This document shows positions 1 to 6,857 of a stretch of DNA of 8,283 bases, piece after piece. The position numbers were made by a program, and so were the translations under genes. The notes under the pieces are model-generated. The model saw only the letters and a program-made list of their open reading frames with translations, was not told the origin of the DNA and made no database searches. How positions within the stretch are numbered: position 1 is the stretch's first letter; each line of letters starts with the position of its first letter. The DNA lies in assembly GCA_947463845.1 (NCBI GenBank), contig CANHUM010000063.1:1-8283 (forward strand). Direction: 5' to 3'. The DNA is from Comamonadaceae bacterium (GTDB lineage: Bacteria > Pseudomonadota > Gammaproteobacteria > Burkholderiales > Burkholderiaceae_C).

Positions 1-23
1 CGGGTTCGCCTTTGTTCATGAGG

Positions 24-99
24 TGGTGGGTGCTGACGGTCTCGAACCGCCGACCTACTCCGTGTAAAGGAGCCGCTCTACCAACTGAGCTAAGCACCC
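24..99 (-). tRNA. tRNA-Val (anticodon UAC)
   Basis: Read on the minus strand, this 76-nt segment folds as a complete tRNA cloverleaf. The acceptor stem is GGGTGCT (93-99) paired with AGCACCC (28-34), followed by discriminator A and an encoded CCA end (24-27). The D arm contains AGTTGGTA and the T arm contains GGTTCGAGACC. The anticodon loop is TTTACAC (62-68), giving anticodon UAC at 64-66, which decodes GUA and related valine codons. The anticodon stem is five pairs including one G-U. It lies only 12 bases downstream of the hupB stop codon with no terminator between, so it is probably processed from a hupB-tRNA transcript. The 23 bases beyond it (1-23) hold nothing I can identify. Confidence 0.97.
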
Positions 100-111
100 C
101 CTCAATGTCTA

Positions 112-384
112 TCAGTTCAAAGCGTCCTTCAGGCCTTTACCTGGACGGAACTTTGGCACATTGGCTTTTTTGATTTTAATCGCTGCGCCAGTGCGTGGAT
201 TGCGGCCGGTACGAGCGGCGCGCTTGCCGACTGCGAAAGTACCAAAACCAACCAGGGAAACCGTACCGCCTTTTTTCAAGGTCGTGCGAACGGCGCCAAT
301 AGTGGCTTCCAGAGCGCGGCCAGCGGCGGCTTTTGACAGATCGGCGTGCTTGGCAATGTGTTCGATCAATTCAGTTTTATTCAC
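112..384 (-). CDS. hupB: HU family DNA-binding protein (nucleoid protein)
   Basis: This is a 90-residue HU protein, the normal length for the family. HU is a small basic dimer that bends and compacts chromosomal DNA and helps in replication, repair and transcription control. Visible family features are the N-terminal helical part starting [11 protein letters not shown], the central [12 protein letters not shown] strand region (residues 39-50), and the DNA-binding arm around GRNPRTG (60-66), whose proline 63 corresponds to the DNA-intercalating residue. The C-terminus [13 protein letters not shown] is also typical. The start is a GTG at 382-384, chosen because homologues begin here and because AGAGG lies seven bases upstream; an in-frame extension to 465 has no family match. 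tRNA-Val follows after 12 bases. The symbol hupB is the usual name in betaproteobacteria; the HU assignment is firmer than the choice of symbol. Confidence 0.95.
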   Translation of the reverse strand: MNKTELIEHIAKHADLSKAAAGRALEATIGAVRTTLKKGGTVSLVGFGTFAVGKRAARTGRNPRTGAAIKIKKANVPKFRPGKGLKDALN

Positions 385-391
385 AAAAAAA

Positions 392-396
392 CCTCT
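392..396 (-). promoter_or_regulatory. ribosome binding site of hupB
   Basis: On the minus strand AGAGG is separated by a run of seven T residues from the GTG start codon at 384. This spacing supports the GTG as the real start rather than any upstream codon in the same frame. Confidence 0.75.
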
Positions 397-406
397 GGGT
401 GTTGAT

Positions 407-421
407 GCCGTAGAAGACGGC
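407..421 (-). promoter_or_regulatory. small stem-loop in the hupB leader
   Basis: The sequence GCCGT-CTTCT-ACGGC (minus strand) forms a perfect five-pair stem with a five-base loop. It sits ten bases upstream of the hupB Shine-Dalgarno sequence. It has no following U-tract of the kind a terminator needs, because the poly-T run lies beyond the ribosome binding site. It could affect mRNA stability or translation, but a five-pair stem may also be chance. Confidence 0.35.
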
Positions 422-544
422 GTGTGGACTAATGAAAGTACCAACAAAAAATCATGCTGGCACAAAAACCGATCATGTTTGCAGATGTCAATTCATACCT
501 TGTGAATATGTCAACAAACACCAAACATGACCGCGCAAAAACTA

Positions 545-572
545 ATTCTAGCCTTGAAATTAAAGCGCACAA
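545..572 (-). promoter_or_regulatory. putative sigma-70 promoter for hupB-tRNA-Val
   Basis: On the minus strand a TAGAAT hexamer (545-550) matches the -10 consensus at five of six bases. TTGTGC (567-572) lies 16 bases upstream as a weak -35, matching three of six. The region 385-624 is clearly more AT-rich than the surrounding genes, as expected for a promoter region. Transcription would start near 538, giving a leader of about 150 nt. Two perfect TTGACA hexamers also lie downstream at 509-514 and 486-491, but neither has a convincing -10 at the right distance. Position is inferred from consensus only. Confidence 0.4.
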
Positions 573-624
573 AGCCTCGGAAGAGATTTTTTGATGCAAC
601 GGCGCAATAACACTAGGTTCTGAC

Positions 625-1710
625 CTACACAGCCTGTGCGATGGCCTTGCCTACGTCAGCAGTGCTGGCCTTGCCGCCCAAATCTGGCGTGCGCGGTGCG
701 TCTTGTCCAGCGGCAAGGACTTTTTCAATGGCCCCCAAGACTGCATCGTGTGCGGCTTTGTGGCCTAAAAATTCCAGCATCATGGCGCCACACCAAATCT
801 GGCCGATCGGGTTGGCAATCCCTTTGCCTGCGATGTCAGGCGCTGAGCCATGCACCGGCTCAAACAGTGAAGGGAACTTGCGGTCGGGGTTCAAGTTGGC
901 ACTGGGTGCAATACCGATGGTGCCGGTGCAGGCAGGCCCCAGATCGCTCAAGATGTCGCCAAACAAATTGCTCGCCACCACCACATCAAAAAAATCGGGG
1001 CGCTGAACAAAGTGGGCTGTGAGGATATCGATGTGGAACTTGTCAACATGGACACTCGGATAGCCTTTGGACATCTCGGCGACCCGCTCATCCCAATAGG
1101 GCATGGTGATGGCAATGCCATTGGATTTGGTGGCGCTGGTCAGGTGTTTTTTTGCACGCGATTGCGCCAATTCGAAGGCGAACTTCAGAACCCGGTCCAC
1201 GCCAATGCGGCTCATGATGGTCTCTTGCATCACGATCTCGCGCTCGGTCCCGGGAAACATGCGCCCACCCACAGCCGAGTACTCGCCCTCGGTGTTTTCG
1301 CGAACAATGTACATGTCGATCTCCCCGGGTTGACGTGCGCTGCCATCTCGGCGCACCACGGGAGCAATGATTCCCGGCATCAAGCGTGCAGGGCGCAGAT
1401 TGATGTACTGGTCAAACTCACGACGAAACAACAGCAAGGAGCCCCACAGCGACACGTGATCGGCAATTTTTTCGGGCCAGCCTACGGCACCAAAATACAG
1501 CGCATCATGGCTGCCGATCTGCTCTTTCCAGTTGTCAGGCAACATCTGACCGTGCTTTTCAAAGTATTCCCAGCTGGAAAAGTCAAAATGGTCAAATTGC
1601 AAATCGATGCCGAATTTGCGCGCAGCAGCGTCCATCACGCGCAGGCCTTCCGGCATCACTTCCTTGCCAATGCCATCGCCTGGAATCACGGCAATGCGGT
1701 GTCGGGTCAT
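625..1710 (-). CDS. dmlA: D-malate dehydrogenase (decarboxylating) / tartrate dehydrogenase family
   Basis: This 361-residue cytoplasmic enzyme belongs to the isocitrate/isopropylmalate dehydrogenase superfamily, in the DmlA/TtuC branch. Enzymes of this branch oxidise D-malate to pyruvate and CO2 with NAD+, and often also act on L-tartrate or 3-isopropylmalate. Seen: N-terminal IPGDGIGKEV (9-18), substrate-binding arginines in FRREFDQY (95-102), NLRP (104-107) and VRENTEGEYS (136-145), catalytic Lys195 in TKSN, metal-binding aspartates 228, 252 and 256, and the nucleotide motif EPVHGSAPDIAGKG (284-297), whose aspartate fits NAD+ rather than NADP+. The wording VGWPE..DHVSLWGSLL is typical of this branch rather than of LeuB or Icd. 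The ATG at 1710 is preceded by a good GGAAGG; a TTG at 1725 is less likely. It sits 55 bp behind the EamA gene and is probably cotranscribed. The exact substrate is not decided by sequence. Confidence 0.9.
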   Translation of the reverse strand: MTRHRIAVIPGDGIGKEVMPEGLRVMDAAARKFGIDLQFDHFDFSSWEYFEKHGQMLPDNWKEQIGSHDALYFGAVGWPEKIADHVSLWGSLLLFRREFDQYINLRPARLMPGIIAPVVRRDGSARQPGEIDMYIVRENTEGEYSAVGGRMFPGTEREIVMQETIMSRIGVDRVLKFAFELAQSRAKKHLTSATKSNGIAITMPYWDERVAEMSKGYPSVHVDKFHIDILTAHFVQRPDFFDVVVASNLFGDILSDLGPACTGTIGIAPSANLNPDRKFPSLFEPVHGSAPDIAGKGIANPIGQIWCGAMMLEFLGHKAAHDAVLGAIEKVLAAGQDAPRTPDLGGKASTADVGKAIAQAV

Positions 1711-1717
1711 GTGAGGT

Positions 1718-1723
1718 CCTTCC
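1718..1723 (-). promoter_or_regulatory. ribosome binding site of dmlA
   Basis: GGAAGG on the minus strand stands seven bases before the ATG at 1710. It is one of the few strong Shine-Dalgarno sequences in the window and decides the ATG start over the TTG at 1725, which would lie upstream of it. Confidence 0.75.
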
Positions 1724-1765
1724 AATAAATCTGCAGAGAATACAGGCAGCTCATCCCGGGCGCTT

Positions 1766-2671
1766 TCACCGAGGTGACCGAACCACCATGCTGACGCCCA
1801 GAGCGGTCAAAGCCGTACCGGCCAGCGTCATGGCGGTGATGCTTTCGCCAAACAAGAGCCATGCCATCACGGCCGTGGTCGGCGGCACCATGTACATGAG
1901 GCTCGTGACCTTGGCAGCAGCCCCTCGCTGAATCAACATGTACAAGAGCGAACTGCCACCCAATGTCAAAACCAATACCGACCATGCCATCGCTCCTGCC
2001 AATTCACCGTTCCAGCGCATGGATTCGGTCTCCATCATGGCCAGTGGCCAAGTGACCACCCAGGCGGCCAACAACTGCACCGTATTGGCAGAGCGCACAT
2101 CACAGGGTTGGACAAAGCGCTTTTGATACAAGGTTCCCACGGTGATGCTGAGCAAGGCAGTCAAAGCAAAGGCGATGTTGCCAGGCGTGACATGGTCCAG
2201 CGGCGTGCCCAACGTCAACTTGCGCCAGACCACCATGAGCAAGCCCATAAAACCCAAAAGCAAGCCCAACCACTGCTGGCGAGAGACGCCAGGTTGTTCG
2301 CTGCCGCGCAAGCTGTAGGCCAGCCAAATGGCCGTCAAGACAGGCTGAAACCCCACAATCAAGGACGACAAGCCCGAGCCCATACCGGCCTTGACCGCCA
2401 CCCAAACGCCGCCCAGATACCCTGCATGCATCAGGACACCCGTCACAGACAAATGTAGCCATTGCTCGCGGCCATGAGGCCAAGCCACCTTGGCCCACCA
2501 GATCCAAGGCAAAAAGCATGCAATGGACAAGGCGTAGCGTATGCACAGGAAAGTCAAAGGCGGTGCATGCGGCATTCCATAGCGGGCGACGATGAAGCCG
2601 GTACTCCAAATCAGCACAAACACCAGCGGTATCGCCCTGATCCAGGCGTCAGACGAACGATCCGCGTTCAT
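1766..2671 (-). CDS. EamA/DMT-superfamily membrane transporter
   Basis: This encodes a 301-residue, very hydrophobic inner-membrane protein with about ten predicted transmembrane segments. It is arranged as two similar halves of about 140 residues, the layout of EamA (drug/metabolite transporter) proteins. The first half begins with PLVFVLIWSTGFIVARYG (15-32), a typical EamA opening segment. The second ends with SLMYMVPPTTAVMAWLLFGE followed by a last helix, the family's usual C-terminal signature. Members export amino acids, metabolites or drugs, but the substrate cannot be read from sequence. Its ATG overlaps the pgsA stop codon as ATGA, indicating translational coupling with pgsA. dmlA follows after 55 bp. 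A link to organic-acid metabolism through dmlA is possible but only inferred from position. Confidence 0.88.
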   Translation of the reverse strand: MNADRSSDAWIRAIPLVFVLIWSTGFIVARYGMPHAPPLTFLCIRYALSIACFLPWIWWAKVAWPHGREQWLHLSVTGVLMHAGYLGGVWVAVKAGMGSGLSSLIVGFQPVLTAIWLAYSLRGSEQPGVSRQQWLGLLLGFMGLLMVVWRKLTLGTPLDHVTPGNIAFALTALLSITVGTLYQKRFVQPCDVRSANTVQLLAAWVVTWPLAMMETESMRWNGELAGAMAWSVLVLTLGGSSLLYMLIQRGAAAKVTSLMYMVPPTTAVMAWLLFGESITAMTLAGTALTALGVSMVVRSPR

Positions 2672-3237
2672 TTCACCCGGGCTCGGATTTCAGGCAAGGC
2701 CTTTTGCATGTAGTAAACCATCGACCAAATGGTCAACACGGCAGCGATGAGGATCAGCACCGCCCCCCAGAGACGGGTGTCAATCACTTCCAGCAACACG
2801 CCGTCGTAAAGCAAAAAAGGAATCGCCACCATTTGCACGGTGGTCTTGAGCTTGCCCACCATGTGCACCGCCACGCTTTTGCTGGCGCCGATCTGCGCCA
2901 TCCATTCGCGCAAGGAAGAGATGGCAATTTCACGGCCAATGATGATCAAGGCCACCAAGACATGCACCCGGTTCATGTGCACCAGGATCAACAGCGCCGC
3001 GCACACCAGGAATTTGTCGGCCACCGGGTCCAGGAAAGCACCAAAAGCCGAGGTCTGGTTGAGTTTTCGAGCCAAAAAGCCGTCCAGCCAGTCGGTGATG
3101 GCAAACAGCACAAACATGACCGTAGCGATCAGGTTTTGTGTTTCGACCGTCAAACCGTCCAGGTAATACACGCCAATGATCAAGGGGATCGCGATGATGC
3201 GCGTCCAGGTCATGAGGGTGGGGATCGTGAAAAACAT
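2668..3237 (-). CDS. pgsA: CDP-diacylglycerol-glycerol-3-phosphate 3-phosphatidyltransferase
   Basis: PgsA is an inner-membrane enzyme that joins CDP-diacylglycerol and sn-glycerol 3-phosphate to make phosphatidylglycerol phosphate, the committed step to phosphatidylglycerol and cardiolipin. The 189-residue product has the full CDP-alcohol phosphotransferase signature: D49, D52-G53, A56-R57, G66, D70 and D74 in TDWLDGFLARKLNQTSAFG and LDPVADK. Several membrane helices and the conserved GREIAISSLREW (101-112) are present. The length and the opening FFTIPTLMTWTRI match the family, so I start at the ATG at 3237. A TTG at 3294 overlapping the uvrC stop would add 19 residues without family resemblance. 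No clear Shine-Dalgarno is visible before the ATG, which leaves some doubt. The gene lies 53 bp after uvrC, an association common in proteobacteria. Confidence 0.93.
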   Translation of the reverse strand: MFFTIPTLMTWTRIIAIPLIIGVYYLDGLTVETQNLIATVMFVLFAITDWLDGFLARKLNQTSAFGAFLDPVADKFLVCAALLILVHMNRVHVLVALIIIGREIAISSLREWMAQIGASKSVAVHMVGKLKTTVQMVAIPFLLYDGVLLEVIDTRLWGAVLILIAAVLTIWSMVYYMQKALPEIRARVK

Positions 3238-3290
3238 GGTCTGGATTGTGGCACGCCCAGCCAGCGCTCGGATGAGCGGCGCCTGCGGAT

Positions 3291-5219
3291 TCAATGCAAA
3301 GCGTTGTAGATGGTCTCGGCCAGCTCCCGGGAAATACCCTCCACGCCCAGCAAGTCCTCAATGCTGGCACTTTCCACGCCCCGAACACCACCAAAGCGTT
3401 GCAGCAGCTTGGCGCGTTTGCGCGGCCCAATGCCGGGAATCTCCTCGATCTTGCTGCCGCCCACCCGCACCTTGGCACGTGCGGCACGCATGCCGGTGAT
3501 GGCAAATCGGTGCGCCTCGTCACGAATCTGGGCCACCAGCATGAGCGCGGCCGAGTCCTTGCCCAGATAAACTTTCTCACGGCCATCGGCAAAAACGAGC
3601 TCTTCCAGACCCACTTTGCGGCCCTCGCCTTTTTCCACGCCCACGATGCGCGAGAGGTCCAGCCCCAGATCGGTGAACACCTCGCGGGCCATGCTCACCT
3701 GGCCTTTGCCGCCGTCGATCAGCACGAGATCGGGCAACCTGGCCGTGCCCTCGCCAGAACGCAAGGCTTCGGCCAGCTTGCCGTAGCGGCGCATCAGCAC
3801 TTGGCGCATGGCGGCGTAATCGTCGCCCGGCGTGATGCCCTCGATGTTGTAGCGGCGGTAGTCGCTGCTTTGCATCTTGTGCTGTCGGAACACCACGCAT
3901 GAGGCCTGCGTGTTTTCGCCTGCCGTGTGCGAAATGTCGAAACACTCAATGTGCAGCTGGTCCAGATCGTCGGGCGCCAGATCGAGCGCCTCGGCCAATG
4001 CCCGGGTGCGGGCCTGCTGGGAGCCTTCTTCGGCCAGCAGACGTGCCAGATGCAATTCGGCATTTTTTTCAGCCATTTCCAGCCACACGCGGCGGTGCTC
4101 GCGGGGCTGGGTCACAGTGCTGATTTTCACCCCCGACTGCGTCGACAAGGCAGCGATGAGCGCTTTGTCCACTGCCGCGCTCAAAATCAGCAGTGGGGGA
4201 ACGGGCAAGCCGATGTAATGCTGTGCCAAAAACGCCTCGAGCACCTGTGACTCGACCGGCCGAGACGTTTCACCCTCCTCCAGACCCAGCAAATCTTGCG
4301 CATCTTGTACATGCACCGGAAAGTAAGGCCGATCACCCAGATGCCGCCCACCGCGCACCATGGCCAAGTTCACGCATGCGCGGCCGCCTTGCACACGGGC
4401 CACGAGGATGTCGGCGTCGGTGTCGACCGCCGTGTCCACCGACTGCTGGTGCAAGACGCGCGACAGCGCGGTCAGCTGGTTGCGGACCTCGGCGGCAAGC
4501 TCAAACTCCAGCCGCTCCGCGTGCGCCATCATCCTCGCTTCCATCTCGCGCATCAGCGCCTGGGTCTCACCGCGCAAAAACTGCTCGGCGTGTTGCACAT
4601 CGGCTTTGTAGTCCTCAGGACTGATCAGGTTCACGCACGGACCTGAGCAACGCTTGATCTGGAACAACAGACATGGCCGGGTGCGGTTGGAAAAAACCGT
4701 GTCCTCACAAGTGCGCAGTTTGAAAACCTTCTGGATCAGCTGGATCGACTCCTTGACCGCCCAGGCACTGGGAAAGGGGCCAAAGAAACGGTGCCTCTTT
4801 TCCACCGCGCCACGGTAATAAGCCACACGCGGGTAATGCTGCGCCTCGGGGGTGGTCACGAGCGCAGGCAGCGCCGCGCGGCCATTGCCCGTGAGCTTGA
4901 GGTAGGGGTAACTCTTGTCGTCCCGAAACAGGATGTTGAAGCGCGGGTGCAGCTTCTTGATCAGGTTGTTTTCCAGCAGCAGCGCCTCGGCCTCGGAGCG
5001 CACCACCGTGGTTTCCATGCGCACAATCTTGCTGACCATGTGACCAATGCGGGTGCCCCCGTGGTCCTTCTGGAAATAACTCGACACCCGGCGCCTGAGG
5101 TTCAGCGCCTTGCCCACATACAGCAGCTGGTCCTGCGCGTCAAAGTAGCGGTAGACCCCCGGCAAGGCGGGCAACGCAGCAACTTGTGCAAGCAGGGCTT
5201 CATCATGGGTGTGCGACAT
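3291..5219 (-). CDS. uvrC: excinuclease ABC subunit C
   Basis: UvrC makes the two incisions flanking damaged DNA in nucleotide excision repair, after UvrA and UvrB locate the lesion. The 642-residue product has all domains in order. The GIY-YIG nuclease for the 3' cut spans about 19-95 (GVYRYF, LYVGKA, metal-binding E83 in [11 protein letters not shown]). The cysteine cluster C171, C183, C191 and C195 is implicated in iron-sulfur binding in UvrC. The UvrB-interacting UVR segment lies near 223-257. The RNase H-like nuclease for the 5' cut has D428 (CFDISHTAG), D502 (IDGGKGQ) and H570 (DEAHRF). Tandem helix-hairpin-helix motifs occupy 590-640 ([13 protein letters not shown]). The ATG at 5219 leaves 19 residues before PGVY, as in homologues; ATG 5261 and TTG 5318 are alternatives that overlap earP. 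It leads a minus-strand gene block and diverges from earP. No strong Shine-Dalgarno is seen. Confidence 0.96.
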   Translation of the reverse strand: MSHTHDEALLAQVAALPALPGVYRYFDAQDQLLYVGKALNLRRRVSSYFQKDHGGTRIGHMVSKIVRMETTVVRSEAEALLLENNLIKKLHPRFNILFRDDKSYPYLKLTGNGRAALPALVTTPEAQHYPRVAYYRGAVEKRHRFFGPFPSAWAVKESIQLIQKVFKLRTCEDTVFSNRTRPCLLFQIKRCSGPCVNLISPEDYKADVQHAEQFLRGETQALMREMEARMMAHAERLEFELAAEVRNQLTALSRVLHQQSVDTAVDTDADILVARVQGGRACVNLAMVRGGRHLGDRPYFPVHVQDAQDLLGLEEGETSRPVESQVLEAFLAQHYIGLPVPPLLILSAAVDKALIAALSTQSGVKISTVTQPREHRRVWLEMAEKNAELHLARLLAEEGSQQARTRALAEALDLAPDDLDQLHIECFDISHTAGENTQASCVVFRQHKMQSSDYRRYNIEGITPGDDYAAMRQVLMRRYGKLAEALRSGEGTARLPDLVLIDGGKGQVSMAREVFTDLGLDLSRIVGVEKGEGRKVGLEELVFADGREKVYLGKDSAALMLVAQIRDEAHRFAITGMRAARAKVRVGGSKIEEIPGIGPRKRAKLLQRFGGVRGVESASIEDLLGVEGISRELAETIYNALH

Positions 5220-5259
5220 GGCGGCTATTGTCTGTGAAATCTCCAGCGACAATCGGCGC
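5220..5259. promoter_or_regulatory. very short divergent uvrC/earP intergenic region
   Basis: With the chosen starts only 40 bp separate the two divergent genes, so promoters for each must extend into the other's coding region. Within it lies a dyad, ATTGTC at 5227-5232 and GACAAT at 5248-5253, separated by 15 bases. I cannot identify a convincing pair of -35 and -10 elements on either strand. The function of the dyad is unknown. Confidence 0.3.
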
Positions 5260-6351
5260 ATGCCACCGCACATGCTTTCTGGTCCGCTTTGGGACATCTT
5301 CTGCACCGTCATCGACAACCATGGCGACCTGGGCGTGTGCTGGCGGCTGACGCGTCAGCTGCGAGATGCCGGCCAGCGCGTGCGCCTGTGGGTGGACGAC
5401 GGCTCGGCCCTCGCCTGGATGGCCCCCGCCGCCCACCAGGAGCCGGGCATCGAAGTGCGGCCTTGGGAAGAGGCCAGCCAAGCCCTGAACTTGCATGGCC
5501 TGCCGCCCGCCGAAGTGTGGATCGAAGCTTTTGGCTGCACCTTGCCCGAAACTTTTGTGGGCCATTTTGTAGCGCGTGCCGTCGCCGCCCGCGTCCAGCA
5601 ACCCGCCTGGATCAACCTCGAATACCTCAGCGCAGAGGACTGGGTGCCTCGTCTGCATGGCCTGCCCTCGCCAGTGATGAGCGGCCCGGCCAAAGGCTGG
5701 ACCAAGCGCTTTTTCTACCCTGGCTTTACCCAGGACACAGGCGGTTTGCTACGCGAGACGAATCTGCTGACCCGACAACAAAGCTTTGACCGTTCGGCTT
5801 GGCGGCAACAACATGCCCCGAGCCTGCCACCAGGCGGCCGGCTGATCAGCCTGTTCTGTTATGAACCCGCTGCCCTGCGGCCTTTGCTGACAAAACTGGC
5901 CGACACACCGCACCAGTTGCTGGTGACACCAGGCCGTCCGCTGACGGCGGTGCAGCAAGCGCTGACAGGTTTGAGCGTTTCACCCAGCTGGAGTGCCCTG
6001 CCCTACACCGACCAAAACGGCTTTGACGAGATGCTCTGGGGCTGCGACCTCAACTTTGTGCGCGGCGAGGATTCACTCATCAGAGCCCTCTGGGCGGGCC
6101 AGCCCTTCATCTGGCACATCTACCCGCAAGATGACCATGCCCACCATGCCAAGCTGGAGGCGTTTTTGGACTGGATGCAGGCGCCTCAAAGCTTGCGTCA
6201 CGCCCATCGGGTGTGGAACGGACTCGAGCAGGGTGCATGGCCCGAGTTCGAGACCGCAACCCTGCTCAGCTGGACCCAGGTTGTGCAAGCCGCTCGCCAA
6301 CGGCTGCTTGAACAAAGGCCTCTGGTCCGTCAGTTGATCGACATGCTCTGA
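5260..6351 (+). CDS. earP: EF-P arginine rhamnosyltransferase EarP
   Basis: EarP transfers rhamnose from dTDP-L-rhamnose to arginine 32 of elongation factor P, activating EF-P to rescue ribosomes stalled at proline runs. The product is 363 residues from the ATG at 5260. Seen: the N-terminal family motif [20 protein letters not shown] (11-30) with D19 and D23, which are conserved catalytic or structural aspartates in Ear[13 protein letters not shown] (117-128); and the C-terminal nucleotide-sugar motif [12 protein letters not shown] (265-276) followed by [15 protein letters not shown] (281-295), where the Glu of RGED and the nearby Arg are functionally important in the family. Two GT-B-like halves are expected. 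The start is uncertain: ATG 5272, ATG 5218 and GTG 5209 are in frame and none has a good ribosome binding site. Its partner efp lies 1.5 kb downstream rather than directly adjacent. It needs dTDP-rhamnose synthesis genes encoded elsewhere. Confidence 0.95.
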   Translation: MPPHMLSGPLWDIFCTVIDNHGDLGVCWRLTRQLRDAGQRVRLWVDDGSALAWMAPAAHQEPGIEVRPWEEASQALNLHGLPPAEVWIEAFGCTLPETFVGHFVARAVAARVQQPAWINLEYLSAEDWVPRLHGLPSPVMSGPAKGWTKRFFYPGFTQDTGGLLRETNLLTRQQSFDRSAWRQQHAPSLPPGGRLISLFCYEPAALRPLLTKLADTPHQLLVTPGRPLTAVQQALTGLSVSPSWSALPYTDQNGFDEMLWGCDLNFVRGEDSLIRALWAGQPFIWHIYPQDDHAHHAKLEAFLDWMQAPQSLRHAHRVWNGLEQGAWPEFETATLLSWTQVVQAARQRLLEQRPLVRQLIDML

Positions 6352-6428
6352 GGGCAGGTTTGCCAAACTGAGGGCCTCGTTCTTCCTTGAACCCAGAACG
6401 CCTTGGCGGCATCGGCTGCATCGGTTGT
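6352..6428. other. convergent intergenic gap between earP and the ankyrin gene
   Basis: This 77-bp gap lies between two convergent genes. It contains no clear GC-rich stem followed by a T-run on either strand, so no intrinsic terminator can be called. An 11-base palindrome GTTTG-C-CAAAC lies at 6358-6368, and the heptamer GCATCGG is repeated at 6409 and 6418; neither has a known role. Confidence 0.4.
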
Positions 6429-6776
6429 TCAGCCAACCTGCCAGGCCTTGAGCCAGCGGGCCCAGATCGGCCGGACAAGCTCTCTGGCTCCGAATTGCCG
6501 CAGCACAGGGGCAAACTCTAGATGTCCCTTTGTCATGACGGCCTCCAGCGGCGTGAGTCCGTCCATGTAAGAGACCAGGTTGGGATCGGCACCCTGTTCA
6601 AGCAGAAAGCGCGCCACCTCCAAATGACCTTCGATCAGGCTGGCCACCAACGCAGAGCGCATGACCTCGGGGTGCTGGTAATCCGGATTCACACCTTCTG
6701 CCATGTGGTGCTGGACCAGCGACAGATGGCCCTGCACGGCCGCTTGGTAAAAGTCTTTCCAGTCGCCTGCCGACAT
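6429..6776 (-). CDS. small ankyrin-repeat protein
   Basis: This 115-residue soluble protein consists almost entirely of ankyrin repeats, helix-turn-helix units that bind other proteins. Recognisable repeat units are DFYQAAVQGHLSLVQHHMAEGVNPD (about 8-32), ALVASLIEGHLEVARFLLEQGADPN (about 42-66) and TPLEAVMTKGHLEFAPVLRQFGA (about 74-96). Each has the GHLE/GHLS turn and the second and first show G-x-x-P loops. No signal peptide or membrane segment is visible, so it is probably cytoplasmic. The ATG at 6776 has a good GGAAAGG six bases upstream. It converges with earP and diverges from the YeeE/YedE pair, so it appears to be its own transcription unit. The partner protein and function are unknown; ankyrin folds do not reveal an activity by themselves. 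Confidence 0.85.
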   Translation of the reverse strand: MSAGDWKDFYQAAVQGHLSLVQHHMAEGVNPDYQHPEVMRSALVASLIEGHLEVARFLLEQGADPNLVSYMDGLTPLEAVMTKGHLEFAPVLRQFGARELVRPIWARWLKAWQVG

Positions 6777-6782
6777 GGCCTA

Positions 6783-6789
6783 CCTTTCC
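6783..6789 (-). promoter_or_regulatory. ribosome binding site of the ankyrin gene
   Basis: GGAAAGG on the minus strand is six bases before the ATG at 6776. It supports translation of this short gene and is stronger than the site of most neighbours. Confidence 0.65.
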
Positions 6790-6857
6790 TTGGCTTGATT
6801 GATTCTTCGCCCACAGCATGCCATACCGATCTTGCGCTGCGCCTCCATAATTGCGCC

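Noticed and set aside
385..465. N-terminal extension of HU by 27 residues
   Set aside because: HU proteins begin at the NKTEL segment, and a ribosome binding site directly precedes the GTG at 384.
590..624. Terminator downstream of dmlA
   Set aside because: I saw an A/T run and short GC matches after the stop, but no stable stem in the right order on the minus strand.
625..1710. Isocitrate dehydrogenase or 3-isopropylmalate dehydrogenase as the main identity
   Set aside because: The superfamily fits, but the VGWPE, DHVSLWGSLL and FRREFDQY segments match the D-malate/tartrate branch, and the leu genes are not nearby.
1012..1728. Long plus-strand open frame of 238 codons opposite dmlA
   Set aside because: It is wholly antisense to a clearly conserved enzyme, has no family resemblance, and is histidine-rich and low in sense as expected of a shadow frame in GC-rich DNA.
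3294..3902. Plus-strand open frame of 202 codons opposite uvrC
   Set aside because: Antisense to the conserved UvrC C-terminal half; no motif or ribosome binding site supports it.
6352..6428. Terminator between earP and the ankyrin gene
   Set aside because: The palindrome GTTTGCCAAAC has no loop room and no T-run follows any stem, so it does not fit an intrinsic terminator.
6522..6857. In-frame upstream extension of the first YeeE/YedE gene
   Set aside because: The extension is antisense to the ankyrin gene, carries no transporter-like sequence, and the family's N-terminus begins at the ATG at 6858.
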